Source of the DNA: JAUXLW01 sp964195005
GTDB taxonomy: Bacteria; Actinomycetota; Acidimicrobiia; Spongiisociales; SHLN01
Assembly (NCBI GenBank): GCA_964195005.1
Contig: CAXMOO010000025.1
Coordinates: forward strand, 1-8,358
DNA length: 8,358 nucleotides
Direction: 5' to 3'
The notes under the pieces were generated by a model that did not search any database, had not been told where the DNA came from, and worked only from the letters and a program-made list of their open reading frames with translations. The first letter of the stretch is position 1. Each line of letters starts with the position of its first letter. Positions 1 to 5,752 of the stretch are shown here, piece by piece. Both the position numbers and the translations under genes were made by a program.

Positions 1-262
1 AACGCCTCCCCAGATGCCACTCCACCAGGTCGTCGCGGCGCTCGACCCCGGCGCCGGTCGCTTCGGAGATCACCGCGGCAGTCTCCCGGGCCCTCTGCAG
101 CGGCGAAGTGCAAATGTGATCCACCCCTATCCCCGCCAGGTGCCCGGCGGCCGCCCGGGCTTCGGATCTACCCCGATCGCTCAGGCCGAAGCCGGGCAGA
201 TCGGCATAAACCACTCGACCGGGGTTATTAACCTCACCGTGGCGCACAAGATGAACGGGCAT
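1..262 (-). CDS. Histidine phosphatase family protein (phosphoglycerate-mutase-like), 3' end cut by window edge
   Basis: The first 87 residues of a histidine phosphatase superfamily protein; the rest lies beyond position 1. The N-terminus reads MPVHLVRHGEV, where Arg7, His8 and Gly9 form the family RHG motif and His8 would be the phosphorylated catalytic residue. A second signature, TSPLQRARETA, follows at about residues 57-67, supplying the usual phosphate-pocket arginine. An ATG at 262 was chosen because the RHG strand normally starts within a few residues of the N-terminus; I see no convincing Shine-Dalgarno sequence before it. It starts 21 nt after the fabF stop, on the same strand, so it may be the last gene of the fab transcript. 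The superfamily covers phosphoglycerate mutases, alpha-ribazole and sugar phosphatases and others, and this fragment cannot tell them apart, so no substrate or symbol is given. Confidence 0.85.
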   Translation of the reverse strand, partial: MPVHLVRHGEVNNPGRVVYADLPGFGLSDRGRSEARAAAGHLAGIGVDHICTSPLQRARETAAVISEATGAGVERRDDLVEWHLGRR

Positions 263-283
263 AGCGGGGTCGCGGAGTTCGGA

Positions 284-1531
284 CTAGTCGTGGGCTCCGA
301 ATACCAGGGCGACGTTATGCCCCCCGAATCCGAAGCTGTTGGTCATGGCGCGGCTGATCTCAACGTTCCGGGCCTCGTTTGGCACGTAGTCCAAATCACA
401 CTCGGGATCCGGCGTCGTGTAATTGATGGTCGGCGGCAGCACGCCGTCCCGGATCGCCAGTAGACACACCAGCGACTCCAAAGCACCGGCCCCACCAAGC
501 AGGTGCCCTGTCATGGACTTGGTAGACGAAATCGGTATCCGGGCGGCGTGGTCTCCGAAAACCAACTTGATAGCCGCCGTCTCGGTTGAGTCGTTGGCGG
601 GGGTTGATGTGCCGTGGGCGTTGATGTAACCGATGTCGGTGGCGTCCAAACCGCCATCGTCAAGCGCGTTTTGCATGGCTCGGGCAGCTCCCATGCCGCC
701 GGGCCGCGGCAACGTCATGTGATAGGCGTCTGCCGACATCCCGTAGCCAAGGAACTCTCCGTAAATCCTCACCCCCCTGGCGAGAGCTCGCTCGCGCTCT
801 TCCAGGATCAATACGGCGGCGCCTTCACCTATTACGAAACCGTCGCGGTCCGCGTCGAACGGTCGCGAGGCACCCGCGGGGTCGTCGTTGCGGGTGCTCA
901 AAGCTCGCGTTTGGGCGAATCCCGCCACGGCAAACTCGCACACCGGAGCTTCGGCTCCTCCGACGACCATGACGTCGGCATCACCACGGCGGATGATCTC
1001 GGCTCCGTCGCCGATGGCGTTGGCAGAAGCGGCGCAGGCGGTGACAGTGGCCGTGTTGGGGCCGAGGAGATTGAATGAAATCGAAGCCAGACCCGCCGCC
1101 ATGTTCGAAATGATTTGGGGGATGGCAAAGGGACTTATTCGATCGGGACCCCGTTGTCGCATTACGTCGAGATTGTCCTGAAAGGAGATAACGCCCCCGA
1201 TGCCGGAGCCCACGGCTACGCCGGCCCTGGTGGCCCCTTCATCATCTCCGGTGAAGTCGAGACCGCTGTCGGACATGGCCTGGGAGGTGGCGGCCCAGAA
1301 GAATTGGGCGTAGCGATCCATACGCCGGGCTTCCTTCTTGTCGAGATAACGCTCGGGATCGAAATCGGCGACTTCGGCGGCAATGCTCACCTTGAGGTGG
1401 GAGGCATCGAAGGCCGAGATCGTCCCGACGCCGGAGACGCCGCTTTGCGCCTGCTTCCAGAACCCGTCGACATCTCCGCCAATCGGATTGACGGTTCCCA
1501 GCCCGGTGACGACTACGCGCCGGCCTGCCAT
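284..1531 (-). CDS. fabF: Beta-ketoacyl-ACP synthase II (KAS II)
   Basis: FabF catalyses the elongating condensation of type II fatty-acid synthesis: acyl-ACP plus malonyl-ACP gives beta-ketoacyl-ACP and CO2, in the cytoplasm. The protein has 415 residues, close to the usual 410-415. It begins with RRVVVTGLGTVNPIG and carries the full Cys-His-His triad: Cys166 in VTACAASANAIGDG, His306 in NAHGTSTPANDS, and His343 in SMTGHLLGGAGALE. It ends with the conserved NSFGFGGHNV segment at 398-407. The intact active-site Cys argues against a chain-length factor. The ATG at 1531 lies one base after the acpP stop (TGACATG); no separate strong ribosome site is visible, so translational coupling to acpP is likely. 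It is the last fab gene in the run. The call is firm; KAS II versus a close KAS I-like role is inferred from overall resemblance and operon position. Confidence 0.97.
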   Translation of the reverse strand: MAGRRVVVTGLGTVNPIGGDVDGFWKQAQSGVSGVGTISAFDASHLKVSIAAEVADFDPERYLDKKEARRMDRYAQFFWAATSQAMSDSGLDFTGDDEGATRAGVAVGSGIGGVISFQDNLDVMRQRGPDRISPFAIPQIISNMAAGLASISFNLLGPNTATVTACAASANAIGDGAEIIRRGDADVMVVGGAEAPVCEFAVAGFAQTRALSTRNDDPAGASRPFDADRDGFVIGEGAAVLILEERERALARGVRIYGEFLGYGMSADAYHMTLPRPGGMGAARAMQNALDDGGLDATDIGYINAHGTSTPANDSTETAAIKLVFGDHAARIPISSTKSMTGHLLGGAGALESLVCLLAIRDGVLPPTINYTTPDPECDLDYVPNEARNVEISRAMTNSFGFGGHNVALVFGAHD

Positions 1532-1532
1532 G

Positions 1533-1775
1533 TCAGCCGAGCTTGTTGATTACGAGATCGACGGCCTCACCAACGTTGCCGATCTTCTCAGCCTCTTCGT
1601 CGGGGATCTTCACGCTGAAGTTGTCCTCCAGAGCCATCAGGAGCTCGACAACCCCCAACGAGTCGATCTCGAGATCCTCCTCAAAGCGGGCATCCATCGT
1701 GATCTTGTCACGATCGATTCCCAGCTCGTCGACCAAAAGGCCGGTCAGTTTGCTCTCGACTTCTGCACGGTCCAC
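1533..1775 (-). CDS. acpP: Acyl carrier protein
   Basis: Small acidic carrier that holds growing fatty acyl chains on a 4'-phosphopantetheine arm. The 80-residue product starts VDRAEVESKL and contains the attachment motif EIDSLGVVEL, with Ser39 as the expected phosphopantetheine site. Helix II/III residues (MALEDNFSVKIPDEEAEKI) and the ending AVDLVINKL fit the ACP fold, and the size fits the usual 75-85 residues. I chose the GTG at 1775 because a near-perfect Shine-Dalgarno sequence lies 6 nt upstream; an ATG at 1820 in the same frame would add an improbable basic leader (DWRFRRRKR) and lies inside fabG. The gene sits between fabG (13-nt gap) and fabF (1-nt gap). The strong ribosome site suggests it is translated more than its neighbours, as expected for an abundant carrier. 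Confidence 0.97.
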   Translation of the reverse strand: MDRAEVESKLTGLLVDELGIDRDKITMDARFEEDLEIDSLGVVELLMALEDNFSVKIPDEEAEKIGNVGEAVDLVINKLG

Positions 1776-1781
1776 TCTTTT

Positions 1782-1790
1782 CCTCCTCCT
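1782..1790 (-). promoter_or_regulatory. Strong Shine-Dalgarno site for acpP, overlapping the fabG stop codon
   Basis: On the minus strand this reads AGGAGGAGG, 6 nt before the acpP GTG at 1775. Its first two bases are the last two of the fabG TAG stop. It decides the acpP start and is the clearest ribosome binding site in the fab run. Confidence 0.8.
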
Positions 1791-2526
1791 AAATCGCCAG
1801 TCCGCCGTCGACGACGACAACCTGGCCGTTCACATATCCCGCCTGCTCACCGGCAAGATAGCCAACAGCAGACGCAATCTCTTGCGGGGTGCCAAAGCGC
1901 CCAACACTTACTCGCCGCTGCACCTCCGCCCGGGTCGCGTCATCGAGCTCCGCGGTCATATCGGTTTCGATAAAACCGGGGGCGATGGCGTTTACCGTGA
2001 TGCCTCGCGACCCAACTTCTTTGGCAACAGCCTTAGTGAAGCCGATAATCCCCGCCTTAGCGGCCGAGTAGTTGGCCTGGCCGGCGTTTCCGCTGATGCC
2101 GGCAACCGACGTAACTGAAATCACCCGGCCCCAGCGGGCCTTGACCATCGGGCGCAGCGCCGCCTTGGTGCACAAGAAGACCGAGCGCAAGTTAGTTGCG
2201 AGGACGTCATCCCAATCGGTGACCTTCATGCGCAACAACAGCCCGTCGCGGGTGATTCCTGCGCTGTTGATGAGGATCTCCACCGGTCCGAGCGATGACT
2301 CCACTTCCTGGAACAAACCAGCAACAGCATCGTCGGAGCCGACGTCGGCACCAACGGACTTCGCCTCTCCCCCCCTCGCGCGGATCTCTTTCGCGACTGC
2401 CTCGGCTTCGTCCCGGGAGCGAATGTAGTTAACGGCCACCCGGTGACCATCGGCTGCCAGTTGTTCGGCAATAGCACGGCCGATGCCCCGCGAGGCTCCA
2501 GTGACCAGGGCAACCCGTGAGGTCAT
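1789..2526 (-). CDS. fabG: 3-oxoacyl-ACP reductase (short-chain dehydrogenase)
   Basis: FabG reduces beta-ketoacyl-ACP to beta-hydroxyacyl-ACP, normally with NADPH, the first reductive step of the elongation cycle. The 245-residue protein is a classical short-chain dehydrogenase of normal FabG length. The Rossmann motif TGASRGIG is at 9-16, NSAG at 87-90, and the catalytic tetrad is Asn112 (TNLRSVF), Ser140 (SVTSVAG), Tyr153 and Lys157 (YSAAK). The PGFIETDM segment at 183-190 and the C-terminal VDGG are also typical. The ATG at 2526 overlaps the fabH stop by 4 nt (ATGA), indicating coupled translation; a GGAGG at 2539-2543 lies 12 nt upstream, rather far. Its place between fabH and acpP makes a fatty-acid role much more likely than one of the many other SDR functions. 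Confidence 0.96.
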   Translation of the reverse strand: MTSRVALVTGASRGIGRAIAEQLAADGHRVAVNYIRSRDEAEAVAKEIRARGGEAKSVGADVGSDDAVAGLFQEVESSLGPVEILINSAGITRDGLLLRMKVTDWDDVLATNLRSVFLCTKAALRPMVKARWGRVISVTSVAGISGNAGQANYSAAKAGIIGFTKAVAKEVGSRGITVNAIAPGFIETDMTAELDDATRAEVQRRVSVGRFGTPQEIASAVGYLAGEQAGYVNGQVVVVDGGLAI

Positions 2527-3632
2527 CCCCGCGGACCGCCTCCGAAGTAGGCGAAGTTATCTGCCAGCAGGTCAAAAACCGTGGCGTCTGTGGCCGGAAG
2601 CTCCTCATCGATTTCGGAAATCGGTGTAACCCTCGAACCAAACTTGAGAGCGATGGCGGCCCAGCTCAGACCGGCGCCAAAGGCGGCGAAAACCAGCTTG
2701 GATCCTGGCTGCACTCGTCCATTCTCCAGGGCTTCGGTAAGAGCGATGGGAATTGTCGCAGCCGAGGTATTGCCGTACGAGGCGATGTTGACGAACACCT
2801 TCGATGAGTCCAGCTTGAGCCGCCGGGCGGTAGCGTCGATGATCCGCACATTGGCCTGGTGAGGAACAAGCAGGTCGACGTCATCGACGCTCCAGCCCGC
2901 TTCTTCGATCACCGCGGACGATGCGTCACCCATCGCCTTCACTGCCCGCTTGAACACCTCGGGACCGTTCATCGAGATGGCGCCAAGACGATGGTTACGC
3001 TCGACCTCAGTGTGGCCGGTGGCTGAACCGCTCCCCTCGACCCACAGTATCTCAGCGACGGATCCGTCGGAGCCCATCCTGGAAGCAACGATGCCGGCAT
3101 CTTCTTCCGTGGCCTGGACCACCACTGCGCCGGCTCCGTCGCCGAAGAGAACTGCAGTGCTCCGATCCGTGAAATCAAGCAGATGGGTGAGGACATCTGC
3201 TCCGATCACCAGCGCGGTGTCTATGACACCGGACGCCACCATGCCCGAAGCCGAGATCAAGCTGTACAGGAAGCCGGAGCAGGCGGCATTTTGGTCAAAA
3301 GCCCCGGCAGTGGTTGCGCCCAGCTTGCTCTGGACCATGCCGGCAGTGGAAGGCATAACCGTGTCGGGGGTGCAGGTCGCGACCATGACCAGATCAACGT
3401 CCTCCGGTTCGACGCCGGCGGCAGCTAAGGCTCGTTTCCCGGCCAATGCAGCCAGATCCGAAAGAGGAACGTGGCTGATCCGGCGCTCTTTGATGCCGGT
3501 TCTGGTGGTTATCCACTCGTCGTCGGTGTCGACGATCGATTCGAGATCGTGATTGGTGAGAAGCGTGGGAGGCAAACACTTGCCCCATCCTGTAATTGAC
3601 GCATTCCGCACTCGTACCTCCGGAGCGGTCAT
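2523..3632 (-). CDS. fabH: Beta-ketoacyl-ACP synthase III (KAS III) with a C-terminal extension
   Basis: FabH starts each fatty acid by condensing an acyl-CoA primer with malonyl-ACP. The triad is complete: Cys118 in NAACSGFLYSL, His258 in LVPHQANVRII and Asn288 in ASYGNTSAATIP. The N-terminal region has ITGWGKCLPP and the usual TDDEWITTRTGIKERR segment at 36-51. The product has 369 residues, longer than the common 315-335. About ten residues precede the conserved start, and about 38 residues (332-369) follow the strand where the thiolase fold normally ends; this tail contains acidic residues and ends FAYFGGGPRG. The ATG at 3632 is one base after the fabD stop (TAAGATG), with no clear Shine-Dalgarno, so coupling to fabD is likely. 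Primer preference (acetyl-CoA or branched acyl-CoA) cannot be read from the sequence. Confidence 0.96.
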   Translation of the reverse strand: MTAPEVRVRNASITGWGKCLPPTLLTNHDLESIVDTDDEWITTRTGIKERRISHVPLSDLAALAGKRALAAAGVEPEDVDLVMVATCTPDTVMPSTAGMVQSKLGATTAGAFDQNAACSGFLYSLISASGMVASGVIDTALVIGADVLTHLLDFTDRSTAVLFGDGAGAVVVQATEEDAGIVASRMGSDGSVAEILWVEGSGSATGHTEVERNHRLGAISMNGPEVFKRAVKAMGDASSAVIEEAGWSVDDVDLLVPHQANVRIIDATARRLKLDSSKVFVNIASYGNTSAATIPIALTEALENGRVQPGSKLVFAAFGAGLSWAAIALKFGSRVTPISEIDEELPATDATVFDLLADNFAYFGGGPRG

Positions 3633-3633
3633 C

Positions 3634-4560
3634 TTATGGTGAATTCAATTGGCTAGCGGCCTCTTCCAGGTCCTCGACGCTGCGAACCGTGATTATCCGG
3701 GCGTCGGTAACCGTCCTCTTGGCCATGCTGGCAGTGACATCCCCCGGCCCAACATGAACGAACGTGTCGATCCCGGCGCCGGCCATCGCCTGAAGACTCT
3801 GACCAAACCTGACAGGTGAAACCACCTGTTGCAGAAGGGATGTGCGCACATCATCGACCGGAGCTGCCGTCAGGTTGGCCCATACCGGAAACCGGGGCGC
3901 ACTAAAGCTGACACCGTCGACAGCCTCAGCCAGAAGCTCGACGGCCGGCTCCATGAAGGGGGAATGAAAGCCTCCCGCTACCTTGAGCGGCACCACCCGT
4001 CGCGCCCCATACTCACCTCCGTGCTCGGCAAACCACTCCAGATCATCCAGGCCACCGGCCATCACGATCTGGCCCGGCGCATTGAGATTGGCCACCCACA
4101 GTCTGCCCTCGTGATCGCGCCGTGTGGCAGCAGCCTCCTCAGCCCGGTCTTGATCAACGCCCAGGACGGCCACCATTCCGCTCGACTCCTGCTCGGCCGC
4201 CCGGGCCATTGCCAGGCCCCGCGCCGCCACCAGCCCGAGACCGGTTTGGTAGTCGAATACACCGGCTGCAGCCAGGGCAGTGTATTCGCCGAGGGAATGG
4301 CCGGCGGCCGCTCGCGGGTCTTCGGTAACAAGTGCAGAGAGCTCAGCCCAAAGAGCGTATGCCACTGCATAAAGGGCAGGCTGGGCCTTGTCCGTGCTCG
4401 TGAGAGCCTCCTCGGGTCCCACGAGGCAAATAGAGCGCAACGACCATCCCAGCACCTCGTCGGCGGCCTCTCCCAGAAACGCCGGGCTGAGATCGAACAG
4501 ATCGGCGCCCATGCCGACGAACTGGCTTCCCTGACCTGGAAAAAGAATGGCGTAGCCCAT
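3634..4560 (-). CDS. fabD: Malonyl-CoA:ACP transacylase
   Basis: FabD transfers malonyl from CoA to AcpP, supplying the extender for FabH and FabF. The 308-residue protein has normal length. It opens with AILFPGQGSQFVGMG (Gln10 in the oxyanion-hole region), has the nucleophile elbow AGHSLGEYTAL with Ser89, an arginine at 114 (AARGLAMA) that fits the malonyl-carboxylate-binding position, and His199 in GGFHSPFM as the catalytic partner. It is the first fab gene in the run and ends one base before fabH. The ATG at 4560 was chosen because the FPGQGSQ motif then starts at residue 7, as is usual; the 86 nt upstream show no strong Shine-Dalgarno or recognisable promoter, so it may be transcribed with the threonine aldolase gene upstream or from a promoter I cannot recognise. 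Confidence 0.96.
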   Translation of the reverse strand: MGYAILFPGQGSQFVGMGADLFDLSPAFLGEAADEVLGWSLRSICLVGPEEALTSTDKAQPALYAVAYALWAELSALVTEDPRAAAGHSLGEYTALAAAGVFDYQTGLGLVAARGLAMARAAEQESSGMVAVLGVDQDRAEEAAATRRDHEGRLWVANLNAPGQIVMAGGLDDLEWFAEHGGEYGARRVVPLKVAGGFHSPFMEPAVELLAEAVDGVSFSAPRFPVWANLTAAPVDDVRTSLLQQVVSPVRFGQSLQAMAGAGIDTFVHVGPGDVTASMAKRTVTDARIITVRSVEDLEEAASQLNSP

Positions 4561-5050
4561 GGCCTATGTGACTCGGAGGCGGAAGCAGCGGTTACCGGCC
4601 GCCGGCACCGAGTTCCCCGTTTGTCCTTCGCACAAAAAACACGACGCTATTTCCCCGCCAGACCACTAGTTGCGGACAAAGCCTGGGCGACAGCCGCGTC
4701 GCGGTGAGTTACGAACCTGACCACTCCCGGCCTTATCAAGCTGACCAGCACATCCTGTTCACGCATCCGGTCCACAAACTCTTCTCCAGTCATCGGCAAA
4801 GCGTCATCGTTCAGGGTCACCATGTTGGTAGGGCCTCCCCCGATTGCTTCGGGAAAAATCTCACTCAGGCCGGATCGTAGGTCTCCAGCCCTGGCGTGAT
4901 CCTCAAACAGCCGGTCGCGGTCTCGCAACCCGATCAGAGCGGCTGCAGCCAGGACGCCGGCCTGGCGCATGTCGCCGCCAAATCGGCGCTGGGCGGACCG
5001 GGCCCCGGTAATGAGATCAGCCGACCCGCACAACGCCGAACCCACCGGGG

Positions 5051-5054
5051 CCCC
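5051..5054 (-). other. Second indel site in the threonine aldolase gene
   Basis: The shifted frame reads SKGLG up to a GGGG run (5054-5051) followed by CCCC. One additional G would give SKGLGAPVGSALCGS, the family sequence, and rejoin the main frame. One missing base in a G run is typical of a homopolymer sequencing error but also of genuine slippage mutation. Confidence 0.75.
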
Positions 5055-5239
5055 AGACCCTTGGAGAAGCACACGCTGATGGTGTCGGCACCGGCTGCGA
5101 ACGAGCGGGGCAGCTCCCCCGCCGCTACCGCCGCGTTCCACAAGCGAGCGCCGTCGAGGTGGACTGAGGCTCCGAGGCCATGAGCGGCGCCTGCGGACTC
5201 GAGTATCTCCTCGAGGGGGGCAACGTTGCCCCCCGAGGC

Positions 5240-5243
5240 GTTG
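5240..5243 (-). other. First indel site in the threonine aldolase gene
   Basis: Main-frame codons read I-E-N-T through ACT (5246-5244). The next four bases, CAAC, precede the in-family continuation ASGGNVAPLEE read from 5239. The family consensus ENTHN would need six bases (CAC AAC), so two bases appear to be missing; a one-base insertion would give the same frame but lose the His. No homopolymer is present here. Confidence 0.75.
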
Positions 5244-5680
5244 AGTGTTCTCGATGCACACCATCTTCACTGCCGATGGCCTCGAGGCCGGCCCGCCCAA
5301 TAGGCGCTCGACATCACCGGGCCGCACCGAGCCGTCGTCATTGTCAACCGTGCGGAAAGAAACCCCGGAGAAGTAGCTGGCAGCTCCCAGCTCGTAGTTG
5401 CGAATGTGGGCCCACTCGTCGCACAAGATCTCGTCGCCGGGTTCCGTCAGCAGGGATATCGCCAGCTGATTGGCCATGATCCCGGAGGGCACAAAGACGG
5501 CTGCCTCCGTCCCCACGATGGAGGCGGTTGTCTCCTCCAGGGCGCGAACGGTGGCATCCTCGCCGTATACAGCGTCCCCGACCTCGGCACCAGCCATGGC
5601 CTGGCGCATCTCGTCGGTTGGAAGAGTGACTGTATCTGACCGGAAGTCGACGATTGAGGTAGGAGTCGGCACGGCCACCA

Positions 5681-5686
5681 AGTTTA
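5681..5686 (-). promoter_or_regulatory. Candidate -10 element for the threonine aldolase gene
   Basis: The minus strand reads TAAACT, fitting the TANNNT -10 consensus. A start about 7 nt downstream would fall near the preferred GTG at 5672, giving a leaderless or nearly leaderless transcript, which agrees with the absence of a Shine-Dalgarno there. No good -35 hexamer is visible, so this is tentative. Confidence 0.3.
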
Positions 5687-5721
5687 GGGTGCGCTGGCCC
5701 CTGACCCCCGGGCCGCCTAAA
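5683..5721. repeat. Inverted repeat in the divergent promoter region
   Basis: TTTAGG (5683-5688) and CCTAAA (5716-5721) form a dyad with a 27-nt centre. Extending outward, the two arms are CCTAAACT on the minus strand and CCTAAAGT on the plus strand, so each arm contains a candidate -10 element for one of the two divergent genes. A shorter inner pair, GGCCC (5696-5700) and GGGCC (5710-5714), is not symmetrically placed and may be chance in GC-rich DNA. Confidence 0.4.
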
Positions 5722-5723
5722 GT
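5718..5723 (+). promoter_or_regulatory. Candidate -10 element for the glycogen phosphorylase gene
   Basis: TAAAGT fits TANNNT and lies 29 nt before the ATG at 5753, leaving room for a short leader with a weak GAGA at 5741-5744. A recognisable -35 hexamer is missing at the expected spacing, so confidence is low. Confidence 0.3.
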
Positions 5724-5752
5724 CGCCATCCCCCCTAACCGAGATTTCTTTG

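Larger units (their letters stand above)
4647..5672 (-). pseudogene. ltaE: Low-specificity L-threonine aldolase, interrupted by two compensating indels
   Basis: Intact members are PLP enzymes that cleave threonine/allo-threonine to glycine and acetaldehyde. The N-terminal part matches the family (DFRSDTVTLPT, VGDAVYGEDATV, a PLP-stacking-type His in EWAHIRNYE), and so does the end (GGDMRQAGVLAAA, GPTNMVTL, VVRFVTHRD). Between about 5242 and 5052 the family sequence appears only in a shifted frame: NASGGNVAPLEEI, VHLDGARLWNAAV and VCFSKGLG, the last with the PLP-binding lysine (about residue 205 once repaired). The main frame stays open there but reads arginine-rich nonsense, so the literal 341-residue product lacks the catalytic Lys and Asp. 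Two indels, near 5240-5243 and 5051-5054, restore everything. The start is uncertain: I prefer GTG 5672, just ahead of the conserved FRSDT block, over ATG 5729 or 5795, whose added residues look non-coding. It lies upstream of fabD on the same strand. Confidence 0.85.

Noticed and set aside
1533..1820. Longer acpP reading from an ATG at 1820 (95 residues)
   Set aside because: The added residues are basic and unlike ACP, overlap the end of fabG, and bypass the strong ribosome site that precedes GTG 1775.
4620..4636. Possible hairpin TTTGT / ACAAA with an A-run, between the aldolase gene and fabD
   Set aside because: The stem is only five AT-rich pairs, and on the minus strand the T-run precedes rather than follows the stem, so it is not an intrinsic terminator for the aldolase gene.
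3829..4707. A 292-codon plus-strand open frame opposite fabD
   Set aside because: Low-complexity, His/Arg/Gly-rich translation antisense to fabD with no recognisable motifs; a shadow of codon bias.
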